The notes beneath the pieces are model-generated. The model did no database searches, was not told the origin of the DNA, and saw nothing but the letters and a program-made list of their open reading frames with translations. From Tieghemiomyces parasiticus (taxonomy: Eukaryota; Kickxellomycota; Dimargaritomycetes; Dimargaritales; Dimargaritaceae), in contig JANBPT010000777.1 in assembly GCA_027575765.1 (NCBI GenBank), forward strand, positions 1 through 23,410: a stretch of 23,410 nucleotides of DNA. The letters run 5' to 3'. The translations under genes and the position numbers were made by a program. Positions 1 to 10,406 of the stretch are shown here, one piece after another. Every line of letters begins with the position of its first letter. The stretch's first letter is position 1.

Positions 1-360
1 ACCCTGGCTGGTGGAGGGCTTGGGTCCACCGGTGCAGGGACCGTTCTGGCAGCCAGCGCCGCAGAAGGCATCACCGGCACCGCAGTAGCCCCACTGCGAG
101 CAGCACTGGGTGCCGGGGCAGACCTTGTTGGCATTGCACGAGCCGTCGGTGCTCACGTCGGTGGGCTTCGGGCCGCCGCCGCCCTGGCTGGTGGAGGGCT
201 TGGGTCCACCGGTGCAAGGACCGTTCTGGCAGCCAGCGCCGCAGAAGGCATCACCGGCACCGCAGTAGCCCCACTGCGAGCAGCATTGAGTGCCAGGGCA
301 GACCTTGTTGGCATTGCACGAGCCGTCGGTGCTCACGTCGGTGGGCTTCGGGCCGCCGCC
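1..360 (-). repeat. Two tandem 180-base repeats encoding identical 60-residue chitin-binding units
   Basis: Bases 1-180 and 181-360 align without gaps and differ at five positions (1/181, 37/217, 106/286, 109/289, 115/295). Every difference falls in a third codon position and is silent, so both units encode the same 60 residues. A more diverged, shorter module lies at about 361-475. More copies may continue past the left edge. Confidence 0.95.
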
Positions 361-561
361 GCCTTGGCTGGTGGAGGTCGGAGGCTTGGAGCCGCAGTAT
401 TCGGGGCCAGTACCACAGTAGCCCCACTGGGAGCAGCAGAGGCCAGCGGCACAGGGGGTGGAGGCGTTGCAGCTACCGCCGGACGGGACGCCCTGGGCAG
501 CGACGAAGATGGGAGCGGCGACGAAAGCCAGAAGAGTCAGGAAGGCAGAGACGCGCACCAT
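1..561 (-). CDS. Secreted chitin-binding protein with tandem hevein-type (ChtBD1/CBM18) modules, 5' part only
   Basis: The frame is open for 187 codons from the ATG at 561 to the left edge, so the C-terminus is missing. Residues 1 to about 22 form a signal peptide (hydrophobic core LTLLAFVAAPIFVAA). Three Cys-rich modules follow, near residues 31-56, 83-117 and 143-177. Each contains CCSQWGYCG, the core of the hevein/ChtBD1 fold that binds N-acetylglucosamine chains. Modules 2 and 3 have eight cysteines; module 1 is shorter, with six. Gly/Pro/Ser/Thr linkers separate them. The start sits in a good context (ATCACCATGG). The likely role is binding cell-wall or foreign chitin outside the cell. 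A catalytic domain such as a chitin deacetylase could lie beyond the edge; none is visible. A TATA element lies about 180 bases upstream. Confidence is high for the domain, low for the complete architecture. Confidence 0.92.
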   Translation of the reverse strand, partial: MVRVSAFLTLLAFVAAPIFVAAQGVPSGGSCNASTPCAAGLCCSQWGYCGTGPEYCGSKPPTSTSQGGGGPKPTDVSTDGSCNANKVCPGTQCCSQWGYCGAGDAFCGAGCQNGPCTGGPKPSTSQGGGGPKPTDVSTDGSCNANKVCPGTQCCSQWGYCGAGDAFCGAGCQNGPCTGGPKPSTSQG

Positions 562-1000
562 GGTGATGGGGATGTTGGAGGAAGGACAAGGTGGTCGGGG
601 ATTGAGAAGGACGGTATTACTACGATAGAAATCGGTAGGTGCTAGAACGGTGAGCGTCGGAAGCTGAAGTCTACGGGGTGAGGACGCGGTGAGAACTGGA
701 TGTGGATGATGATTTGGTCTAGAGGAGGGAACCTGGACGGGTTTATATATCTGCGGTAAGAGGCCGTCGGAACTAGGGATCCCAAGGGAGGGGTAGTAAC
801 AAGCGGTTGGTTAGAGACGGGCGGGTCAACAATCATCCAGCATAGGGGGGGGGGGGAGGCTGAAAAGAGGGCCAAGGATAAGAGGGGGAGGCAGGGGGAT
901 ACCGATGTGCCAAACAATACAGAGAACAGGGTGGGTGGTGGTAAAGGGTAACTCGGGCAGACTTCAAAAACACCTCGGCCAATCCTCAACTAGGGCGATA
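562..1000. other. Promoter and leader region of the chitin-binding gene
   Basis: No coding frame is supported. The plus strand is purine-rich (C/T-rich on the coding strand of the chitin-binding gene) and includes a 12-base G run at 845-856 next to A/G-rich sequence. Apart from the TATA element, no regulatory site is recognisable. Confidence 0.5.
742..749 (-). promoter_or_regulatory. TATA box of the chitin-binding gene
   Basis: The minus strand reads TATATAAA here, 181 bases upstream of the ATG at 561. The leader between them is C/T-rich on the coding strand. The position suits a TATA element with a leader of roughly 150 bases; the transcription start itself cannot be seen. Confidence 0.55.
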
Positions 1001-4000
1001 GGACCCTAATTGTTGATACCATCTCCGCCTGAAGGCGTTCACACACAAGACTTAACTGTGCCCTCCAAGGTTAATGATCCGCGCCGTTCATGGCGTACGT
1101 CCCCTCTTCCGACTTCGCGCGCTTTCTTTCCCCGTCTGCGTACGCACGCACCCCCCTTGCGGCCTTCCCCGGCTGCCTTGGCCAGTCAGGCACTGACGTA
1201 CCGGGATGGTGGGATGTTCAGACTGACCAATTGGATGGGCCTTGACCACACTAAATGCCAGTCACCTTGGCCATTCTGAATACTATTTTTACAAACACGC
1301 CCCTCTCTTCGTATCACCATACTCCGTCCATGGCTATGACTGCTCCACGGCCAATATGATTGCAGCCTATGGTAGTGGCTAAGGTTCTGTGGTGGCTCTG
1401 GAATTTATCCTGACAGCCCATATCAAATGCTTCAGCACAGGCGCTGTACCAGGATCTTGGTTAATTCGCCGCCAACCCCCGCCAACTTGTGGATTTGCTA
1501 CGCACCGACTGTAGCATGGGTTGGTGCGAATGGTGCGACATGATACCCTCACCGATATCGGGCCAGGTAGACAAAGGTCCTGGCAAGTAGCAGTGTGGGT
1601 AACCAGCGACGTTACGCGAGAGCCGGCTCTGGTCGGTATTTCAGGTCTAAACACGTCCGTGCTACCGCCGTCCGGCTAATTGACGCGGCCCTGGGCGTAC
1701 TCCCCCATTATGATGTACAGCCTCACCTCGCACGAACCCACCGATTCCTTTTTTGGGGGGAGAACTTGTGGCCACGCATGCCACACATCTGGTTAAGACG
1801 AGAAGGACGCGGAATTAGGATGTACTCTACATCCTGCCGTGGCTGGATATTCCCTTCCAATCGCCCAATCCCAGCGGGATTACTTGGTCCCTCCCCCCAT
1901 TGAGAGTGCGTCTCATTTGGTTAAAAATAGAGTCAAACAATGAAGAAGGGGTGATGACAAGGGGTTGACTCGGAGGGCTACCAAATATAGATTATCGTCG
2001 GTTGACATCTAATTCTGTACGTCGACCTCTCACTTACTGGTTTACTTAATGAAACTCGTATGCTTTCTGCCGCATGGTAGTGGGGTGAAGGAGGGCCCAA
2101 TCCTTAGTAACATTCAATCTACCACTGCATCATAGTGAAGGGTCCATCGTTCAATGACCATCTACAATTAAACTTGTAGCTATTAGAGGCAGGTATAGGT
2201 GGGCAGTAAACTGTGACCCGACTGGGAAGAGGGCCTCGAGACGCTTAACAAGCAAGTGAGGCAGACGGATGGAGCAGCCATAGAGCAGGGGGTATCGATT
2301 TGCCAATAGTAAACGAGGTGGGTCATAAGGGAATAGAAAATTGAGGTCATATGACAGCGTTAATTGTAGGGGCGAGGGTGCTTGCCGGTTACTTTTAGTA
2401 GAGGAAAAAAGGGTGGCGCGGTAGACCAGTTGGCCATCGCGAAGAGCAATACTGCATAAACCTGCCTCCATTCAGAGAATTCCTATGGTGAAGTCGGGTG
2501 TTCAAACGAACCGCAGTACACCTCGCCCTCATGTTAATATTAGATCAGCCTCCACCGTTCCTGAAGCGGCATGTCATAGATCCATGAGGCTGAGTGGTAG
2601 AGGGCGGGGTGCTGTAGAGTCGTCAACTTTAGAGCTCGGCGGGTAGAGTAATGGCCATCCCACTCCCAATCCATTAACTAACGTTAGAACCACGCTTCGG
2701 TAGTGGAGAGGCAAGCACCGTCAAGCTGACTGAACTGGCGCACGTGTGGGGGGGGGGAGGAAGGCTGGGGTACATAGGCGTGTGAGATGGAATTGACGCG
2801 TGAGCCGTGTACCCTGACATTACTGTCTGTGAACTTTTCGAGCATCTATTAACGTAAACATGACGTACTATACATAGCCGGTGACCGACTGCGGAGAATA
2901 TAGCTACCATCGCCATAGCTCACCGGTGAATAAGAGATTGCAGGTATGGGTTTGCTAAAGTGCATCGGCGTGTGGTGCAACCCCGCCGACCCCTTACTCG
3001 ACAATTGGGAGGTGACCTTGTCGAGGCTTGCCGTCGTCCCACCGGCCACTACCGCGTGGGGTTACAAGCGCACGCTCTAACCTATATTCAATCTTCAGTG
3101 GATTTCCAAGGCCCGAGGGCGGATAAACTAGCCCGAGCGTGTGCCGACTCTGCATGTACAAACCCTGCCTCGTGCATAGAGTATTGGGCAACCCCATTGT
3201 CATGACTGCCAACGTGCAGGTATCACCTTACCTAAGGTAAGCGGGAAGCTCGAACCATAAGGCTCTAGGGAGGGTTGGCGAGTCGGCTACTTGGGCGGCG
3301 AAACATTGAACCGATTGTGATCTGTAGTTGCTGTGGTTAGGAACAGTTGCGGGCATTCGTCAGTCCGCCTTAATGACTGCGATCTCTGGCTTACGTATGT
3401 CCCTAGCAGGTGCGTATTTGACTATTTGGTCATCCACTATAGAGGCATATCCTACCTTAACGACGGATCGTCTTGTGAAATCCGTTCCCAGACTCGTGGC
3501 CGTCGATGGCTGATTGCCGACTATGGGTCGATAAGTGGAGGTTTAACCGCGGCCCCTGACGTCGCTGAGCATGCTCAATTGCAGGCTAATTCGGTGAAAG
3601 TGAACCGAAGCGCGGATCCCACCACATCCATGCCGTGCGTAAAAATATTTCCGAGTACGTATCAATGATGAGACAGGGACCCGACTGCCAAGCGCTTGCT
3701 TGGCAGTCAGGGATTGTTCATCGCCTCCGATAGCCCAGGGTTGAGAATAGTTACGTAGGGACCTTTGGACATTCAGGCCTCAAGGGCTGAGACCCGTGAC
3801 GGTGACACTTACTTCACACGCCAACGCCCCCCACCCTCCATTCCACTCTGGCCACCAGAATGATCTAAAAATAAAGCGCATCTTCCCATGACAACCCAAC
3901 CCGGTCACAAACCATTTCAGTTCACTCACCAACTCGCCTGGCCCGCCTTACTTGATCGGATGGGCTGCTGGTAACACTATATGGCGGTTGTTTAGGCTAA

Positions 4001-4680
4001 TAATAGAGGCATCCGTCCCCAATCCCATGGCATCCTGTAACCTATATCGAACGGGTGGTTGGCAATGTTTTGGTCATTAACTAGGCTGCTCGACTAAGGT
4101 AGCCAAAGACACCATCCTATTAATGACGAGGGGCGTTAGGCTGATGGGTCTTACTGGGTAGTAATTCGCAGCTTAGTGCCCCAAATCGGACCTACCAACT
4201 TCATTCCCCAACCCAGATTTTTAGGCGGGTAGCCTTCCGCTGACCTCACTGTGTGATAGATGGCCAGTAGTGAGCGGAAGAGATTTTAGGGCGTACGCAC
4301 ATGCGGGTCGTTCCATACTTACCTACATTACACGCTCCTTCCTCGCTTCGCCTTGCCGCTTCAAGCGCCTCGGATTACCCGGAGATGTACCGCCGGATGA
4401 ACCCGCGCCTCCTACTGAGGCCTGGAAAGATGAACATGATGGTATACAGAAGCAGCGGTAGTGTCGGCGATGGACAATGCACGCCCCACAGAATATTGTC
4501 TAGAATAGGGATCCAAGAAGAATGTAAAGGGGATGAGCCTGATTTTCTGGAGCTCTTTCACCGCCTCTCGGCTCCTTCTGTGCTGGGGCCTTTCAGGACC
4601 GGTCTGACCATCATCTTCATTGTTTCGATTCAGCGCCATGATGACCAGAGTGGCCCGATTAGAGTGACATTTGCGTTAAC
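1001..4680. other. Gene-poor stretch, no supportable feature except a hairpin
   Basis: Open frames on both strands are short (up to about 130 codons), overlap one another and resemble no protein family I know. No tRNA, rRNA or transposase/reverse-transcriptase motif is visible. A 10-base G run lies at 2748-2757 and a perfect 11-bp hairpin at 3683-3708. Composition is balanced and without obvious tandem repeats. Confidence 0.5.
3683..3708. repeat. Perfect 11-bp inverted repeat with 4-base loop
   Basis: The arm GACTGCCAAGC (3683-3693) and its exact complement GCTTGGCAGTC (3698-3708) flank the loop GCTT. Two further G-C pairs are possible beyond one mismatch. The hairpin lies in gene-less DNA with no T-run after it, so a terminator role is not indicated. 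Function unknown. Confidence 0.8.
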
Positions 4681-4686
4681 CCGCTA

Positions 4687-4717
4687 ACCGGCGGAAAGTG
4701 AGGGGCCGGCCGCCGGT
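4687..4717. repeat. 8-bp GC-rich inverted repeat
   Basis: ACCGGCGG at 4687-4694 is the exact complement of CCGCCGGT at 4710-4717, separated by 15 bases that include part of a GGCCGGCC palindrome. It may be a chance hairpin; no associated gene is seen. Confidence 0.5.
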
Positions 4718-5173
4718 GGTGGAAAACCGACGGCACATAATGAGGCAAGAGGAGTCGAGTCTCCAGCAGGGGCCGGATGGATGAAATTCCCTCGGCGGGT
4801 AGTGCGCCGGCCGGCAACGGAGTACATAGTTCCCGCCTAACAGTGCACACGCCGACATGGTTGCGATTGGGCTAAGTAGGCGGTAGCGACGCCTCCCCGC
4901 CCCCGGAGCGGCGATTGTCGGGGTAGAATATGCTTGGTACCCCCCTTTTTGCGTTCCGTTTCCTGCCGTCTTGAGAACAATAGGAGTCAGGATGGACGAG
5001 GGCTGTGACGGCATTGGGCGGATTGAGGGTCGGCGACTGCGCTGTACACGCGGAACCCTTTCATGGTATCCGCTAAACTGGTAGCGCCGACCTCTTGTAG
5101 CTGGGGAATGGGATGACATGGGCGGTGAAACCTGGGTCATCCGGGCGTGTCGGTATGGAAGAGGGCGGTGCAC

Positions 5174-5181
5174 TATAAATA
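5174..5181 (+). promoter_or_regulatory. Isolated TATA-like element
   Basis: TATAAATA lies in the context CACTATAAATA, an 11-mer found again at 22908-22918. Purine-rich sequence follows, but no convincing coding region or structured RNA does. It may drive an unrecognised transcript or be chance. Confidence 0.2.
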
Positions 5182-7057
5182 AATTGGGGTTGACCTCTTT
5201 GGGAAGAATGCAGAGGAGAGAGGGGGGAGGGTGATTTACTATCAACCCTTAAACGGCCCAGTATTGGTTGGTTCGAAAGCAGGCAGGTGGAAGAAGGTTA
5301 AGGTAAAAGGTGGATCGCCGCACTGTCACCTGTCTCACCAAATCTTCCACACCCCGCCGTGTGGCAAGACTGCTATGGGCGGTAAGGGTCGAAATTTGGG
5401 GGACTGGCGACCTAAAAGGGTAATACAGTCCAGGGTGTTTTCAGTGACATACATATGTGCATTTTTGGCCAAGGAGTAGAGAGGGCCTTTCCTAACATAA
5501 ATCGTGGGGCATCCATCAGTAAAACTAGGGTTGGCAGGAGGAAGAGGACTGGGCTAGTTGCCAATAGCGGGTTTACAAAAAAAAGAAGAAGGCTCAAAGC
5601 AGCCGCGTCCCTTCGTCAATACCGGTCTGCATCTGCACACTTTCAGCTGTACCTTGTCTCCCTAAATTCTGTCGACTAGTGTCGTGGCGCAGGCCATACA
5701 GGCGGAGTACTAAATTTAGAATGAGCCTGGGAGGATAAGGGGCAATAGGGTGGCGGCGTAGGAAGGCATTACCCCCAGTCATTTGGTGCCGGGTGGAGGG
5801 GTGGGAAGAAGGCGGAGAGAGGAAAGGCACCAATGTTTGGAAACTTAACTCACTTCGTTACACAGGGGAAAGATGCTATTCTGTTCAGCGAACCTCCTGC
5901 TGTGCTGGACCGGAGATGGCCTATACCATTTCGCATCAGATCACCTCTTTGCCTTCTACGTTCCAAGTGGGCTAATCAGGCCATGGTCGTCGGAATTGTC
6001 TCAATGTGCCAGGTCCCCCACCCCACCCTCTGATCTCGGTAGCGTTCGAGAAATTCGCATAATTGTTTTTATTTACCCGACTTTACCCAAGCCCAACGGC
6101 CAAGGTGCCACCCATCGAGGCATTTATCTCCTCAAACCCCGGACCCCCCCCGTCCCAATACCACCGTGATCTGGTAAGGTAGAGAGTCACTCACATCCCT
6201 GTGTCTGATCGAGCTGGATCACCCACTCCACCCGCTATCACTCGATTCTCAGTCGATGAAACCCACGACCCAAGCAGTGTTCGAACCTAGATCTATTTTT
6301 AATCGATTAATGTTAAACAGTGGATTTCGTCCGCTCAGTCTTAGCTGAGCAAATTATAGCCATGGAGGGCAATCCTTTCCTCGAGGCCACACGAAGATAT
6401 AAGGGTAAAATCCTCTATTTTTGATCCTTGGTTACCAGGGCCAATGCGCGTATCGTTCGCGGGGTCGGATCCACTCGGGAGGTTCCCACAGATTACGCGG
6501 CCCCCATTATTTACTTCCATTCCGAGGGCCGATGGGAATAGATGATGTAGGGCACCTTAGGCAAGGAGGTCACTTTATTATAAAAAAAACAACCTGGATG
6601 AAGAAACGCGATGAAACATTGTGGTTGAAGGTTAGAGGGGGCCATACCATGAGTACGAGGCCCTTCTAAGTAACATCAGTAACTCCCACTTCCATCGAAA
6701 TAGAAAGCGGCAATCCACCTCAACGGTGCGATATCTGTTCGGCCTGCCATCTTCACAACCCACCACCTCCATGCTGTGGACTACAGATACATACTCGAAA
6801 GCAAGGAAAGGTTCTTCAAAGGTGGCCCCTTCACAAACACTTTGGACATAGGGCCAATCCGTTTATAGATCGAAAGGGGGGCCGGCTACGATAGGGAGCA
6901 ACGGAGGGTGTGGAATATATAGAAAGGATCAGAGAGATCACGAACTTAAGCCTCATAACCTCGTCCGCCGTTGTCGCTAAGAATGATAATAATGAGTAGA
7001 AGAAAACTGCAAGCAGAGCAAACCGAAGACGGAGGCCGATTAGGCCGAGTGTACCAT

Positions 7058-8722
7058 TCAGGGTTCGATCTGGAGATACGCCGACGCGTAGCTCACCGAA
7101 CTATCATGAACTGATCGGACTTGGCTCGACTGGGCATAGTAAACGAATCGCAGTTGAGGGCGACCTCCATTCCCACTTTGCGGCAGGCTCCTAATTGCGT
7201 GCATCAGGACCAGGATAGGATGTCGCCCACAGATGGTATTATCGGTCGCCTCCAAGTACTTATAAAACCGGCTGGGGTCCAGGGTCTCCACAGCCCGCAT
7301 ACCCTCGCGGTCGAGGTTCTCGATGGAGCGGTAAATGGGGAGGTGGAAATCTTTGTACTGTTGGGCGCGACCGGGGGAACTACTGGGTTGGTCGTCCGGG
7401 GAATAGAAGGTGTAGCGGAACCGAGTCCCCCAGTGGCAAAAGTCGGACGAGATGATAAAAAAGTTGGCCGGGTCGGCAAGGTACGGGGCCAGGAGGCGAC
7501 CGTAACGGGCCTCGACCTCCGGGTCGAGGTTGCCGACGAGGATGGGAACCACGCGGACGGTCGTTTCGCGGTGGCAGGCGGCGAGCATCTTGTACAAGTA
7601 CGGGAGGTGCATCTCGATGCTGTGCTCGTCTTCATCAACTTGTTCAGACATGACTGAGAAGTCGCCTGAGGCCTGAAGGTCACGGATCACTGCTCAGGGG
7701 TGCGGGTGGAAGAAAGAGGCGACAATAGTTAGTATTGCGTTTCGTGGAAAATGGGGGAGGATATGGTGAAGGGAATAGTTGTCAAAAGACGCTCGATTTA
7801 AAAGGGCAGGCCTACATAACCTCCTTCCTAGGTCCGCCTTCCCCCAAGTGACTGCACGGCTAACCCGGAGCAACGTTACCTTCAGTGTCGAGTTTCAGGG
7901 TCCCGAGAGGTGTATCGTAGTTCGTATGACCCGACACAGCACAGTCGGACATGTAGATGTGATGTGACGGACCAAGGATGAAGACACGTTGGCTGATGTG
8001 GGTCGTTAGCAAGGGCAGTTACAATAACAGCGAGAAAACGAGAACATGAGCGTTAGCATCCCATTGGTGGGCCGGCACCGAGACACTCCTGGCCGGTAAT
8101 CAGGGAGGGGGGAAAAGACAGATTTAGATACGAAGCGCCAGGCCCTTTCTTATATATACAAAGCAAGTCTATTAGTTACTTACATGGAATCAGCCTTGAG
8201 GCACTTGTAGGCGTAGGCTGCTGCTTGGCCGCTGTAAGCATACCCTGCGTGGCTGAGTCGGGTGGTATGTGTTTAGGTAGTCAAGTGGACAAGTGTTATG
8301 GGTGAGTTGTTTGCCCTGCCTTCCCCACTCTCGCTTAGGGCAGGGTTGACCTTCCGGTCAGTAAGACTACCAAGCCGTCACATTGGGGAGACTTTGGTAA
8401 CGAACCAGGGTCGCTACTTACGGAGCAATGATGGCGCGGATACCGTGGTCGGGGACGGTGTCATCCTCGGTGGCCTCCTCAACGTTGGCGAGCCATTGCT
8501 CTAGCTGCTGGTTCAGCTCGGACTCTGCGCAGGTGGAGGGTCCAACCCGGAGCCAAGTGACGAGGGAGTCGGTATTAGTTAGCTAATTCAGCGTCGCCTT
8601 ACCGTAAGTCAGCGCCCAAACGCCATCACCAGGCTTCCCAGGCGTCCGTTTCCCGTGATTCAATGAAAACGCTTACTGTGGCTCGAGTACCAGCTACCCG
8701 AATGCGAAGCTATACGGCACAT
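7058..8722 (-). CDS. MEMO1: MEMO1 family protein, five exons, 320 residues
   Basis: Joining 8722-8677, 8524-8422, 8252-8184, 7992-7880 and 7689-7058 gives 963 bases and one unbroken frame ending in TGA. Donors are GTAAGC, GTAAGT, GTAAGT and GTAACG; all acceptors are AG. Intron 4 has a perfect TACTAAC branch site at 7734-7728. The protein aligns with the MEMO family end to end: SHSGSW near residue 6, IIAPHAGY at 47-54, LGPSHH at 79-84, DEDEHSIEMHLP at 129-140, SSDFCHWG at 191-198, CGRHP at 264-268 and YAQSSQ at 295-300. H51, H83 and C264 match the metal-binding triad of human MEMO1 (H49, H81, C244). MEMO proteins are linked to cell migration, copper/iron handling and redox balance; the fungal role is uncertain. 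Length exceeds the human 297, partly through an insertion near 207-223. The start is the first ATG matching the family N-terminus. Confidence 0.95.
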
Positions 8723-9268
8723 GGCGGTCGAGTTGGGGCCTTTTCGGGTAGTAAGGGGTATTAGGGAAGGGAAATGGAAGGAATGCAGCCAGAATACGGC
8801 AGCGTGATAGCGGGCGTTGAGCAAGACTAATAAACCCAGACGTGAAGGAAGTGGAGGCAAGCTAACTAAGTCAAAGGCGTCAAGTGACAGAGAAGGGGAA
8901 GGGTTGGTGGCGGTGACTACGTAATATCCCCCATACGCACATCACAGTTTGATATAGGGCGAGTAGGAGGAGGGTGGCGGGAAGGAGTAGTTGGAGCGGA
9001 AGAGCCAGAGCAGCGAACTAACCGAGCCCCTGTACTTAACAAGTGCCGCACTCACAGTTCGTTTATCCTGCCAAGAAAAAAAAAACACACTTATAAGACG
9101 CGCCTCACAAGTCAGTAGCACAATCCCATGTAAAACCTATGGCGAGATTAAAGGGTAGCTGCCATTGAACAATGGCAACCAAACTTGCGGAAGTATATCT
9201 ACTTTGTGACTAGTTTTCGTGTTCTCCAGTCAATCACTATTAATAATACGTCAACAAAATTTTCATGG
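8723..9268. other. Region between MEMO1 and tRNA-Arg
   Basis: Bases 8723 to about 9010 are A/G-rich on the plus strand, that is C/T-rich on the MEMO1 coding strand, as at other gene starts here. An A-run near 9075-9085 reads on the minus strand as a T-run followed by TTGGCAG, which resembles a 3' splice site and could end a 5'-leader intron; no matching upstream exon can be proved. An 18-base dyad lies at 9160-9177. Confidence 0.4.
9160..9177. repeat. 8-bp dyad about 90 bases upstream of tRNA-Arg
   Basis: TGCCATTG (9160-9167) and its exact complement CAATGGCA (9170-9177) flank AA. Such a dyad can bind a dimeric protein or be chance; the sequence gives no partner. Confidence 0.5.
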
Positions 9269-9341
9269 GGAGCGTTGGCCTAATGGATAAGGCATCAGAC
9301 TTCGGATCTGGGGATTGTGGGTTCGAGTCCCATGCGCTTCA
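9269..9341 (+). tRNA. tRNA-Arg, anticodon UCG
   Basis: A complete cloverleaf folds without an intron. The acceptor stem is GGAGCGT (9269-9275) with GCGCTTC (9334-9340), and the discriminator is A9341. The D stem is GCC/GGC. The anticodon stem is TCAGA/TCTGG around loop CTTCGGA, giving anticodon TCG at 9302-9304, which reads CGA. The T stem is GTGGG/CCCAT around TTCGAGT. The internal RNA polymerase III promoter is visible as box A (about 9276-9286) and box B (GGTTCGAGTCC, 9320-9330). CCA is not encoded, as expected in a eukaryotic nuclear gene. A T-run follows eight bases downstream. Confidence 0.96.
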
Positions 9342-9348
9342 ACTTTAA

Positions 9349-9356
9349 TTTTTTTT
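9349..9356 (+). terminator. RNA polymerase III terminator of tRNA-Arg
   Basis: Eight T residues on the plus strand begin eight bases after the mature tRNA end. A run of this length is a normal RNA polymerase III termination signal. Confidence 0.85.
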
Positions 9357-10406
9357 ATATCGTAGCATGTCGCCTCCTTCCCTTGCTTGATACGATATAT
9401 AATAGTGTGGCATGGCAGAGTTTTATTCGCAAAACGAAGTATCTCTCCTGCGCTATTATGGTTTAATGTATACCTTATTCCGATATCGCCGGCCGTTGGT
9501 TACACCACCGGCTTAAAAACTGGGGAGATTTAGGGCCCATTGGAGATGTACTGTTTGAGCGAAATGGTGAGTTACACCAGAATGATGCGTTTTTTCACTG
9601 CTAGATAAGCCATAACAATGCGAACCAGTTTATCCACGGTGCATGTGCTGCGGGCCCCCAACACGTGCGTGGGTGCCACTCGAGATGGCTGGGCGAATAG
9701 CAGCCTTTTCGATTCTAAGTATGGTGGCACGCTTTGGTCTTGCGTGGCTTATAATTCGGAGAGCGAAGGGTTCCCCAACGTTGGCATACTTTAGGGCTTT
9801 GCTGAAAGGGGGTCGTCTTTATCAAAACTGAATGGTGCATTAAGTTGAGAGAGATGGAAAAGCTCAAATTTAGGAAAATAAACAACGGTAATAACCACAG
9901 ATGCGGGGGAGGGAGGGGAAACAAAAGTCAGAGCAGAGAAAGAGAAAGGGGGGCATCTAACCATCACCAAGTATAATGTTACATAAGAAACGAGGAAAAT
10001 GGGCTACAGTTACGACGAAGCACAAAGAAAGGGAAAGCAAGGCGGGAAATGCAATGCGGGAAGTGGGGTATATACGCTTGTAACATGGAAAGCGAAGGAT
10101 AAGGGCGTGGACCATGGCACTACCGGCTAGAACAGGCCTATCGGATCGATGGTAAGGTCGCTGCCAATGTAAAGTTGGACACGCCCACATGCACATCTCG
10201 CCGCTTCGTCTCTGTCCCAAGTGGACTGAGCCGTACAGGCCGGTCCGTTGGTAAGAGCAAGCATTGCGTTGAGGTGAGTGTGTGCAGCAACGCTGGGTTT
10301 GGCGTGTATAGCCACAAGGCTTTGAAGGACAGAGTCAAACGAACGGGATGCGTAGGGCACCAGGTTCCCCGTCGTATGGAGACGTGGTAGGGACTGCCGC
10401 CGCTCG
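9357..10406. other. Region between tRNA-Arg and the FYR gene, with an unexplained polypyrimidine tract
   Basis: No coding frame is supported. About 9840-10060 is strongly A/G-rich on the plus strand, so C/T-rich on the minus strand. It lies just after a minus-strand GTATATA at 10075-10069. This resembles a promoter plus leader, but no gene follows on the minus strand. It could instead belong to the 3' untranslated region of the FYR gene. Confidence 0.4.

Larger units (their letters stand above)
4681..7057. other. Gene-poor stretch, purine-skewed on the plus strand
   Basis: This stretch lies before the 3' end of the MEMO1 gene. A 189-codon minus-strand frame (4676-5245) and shorter plus-strand frames have no recognisable domains and mixed low-bias codons; I treat them as chance. 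The plus strand is A/G-rich at about 4695-5235 and 5720-5830. An isolated TATAAATA lies at 5174-5181. Bases after about 5850 look featureless. Confidence 0.45.

Noticed and set aside
3333..3668. 111-codon plus-strand frame
   Set aside because: No known motif, overlapped by another frame, in sequence with no coding bias.
4676..5245. 189-codon minus-strand frame
   Set aside because: No domain, signal peptide or consistent codon bias; rich in Pro, Arg and Ser from a purine-skewed strand. Probably chance.
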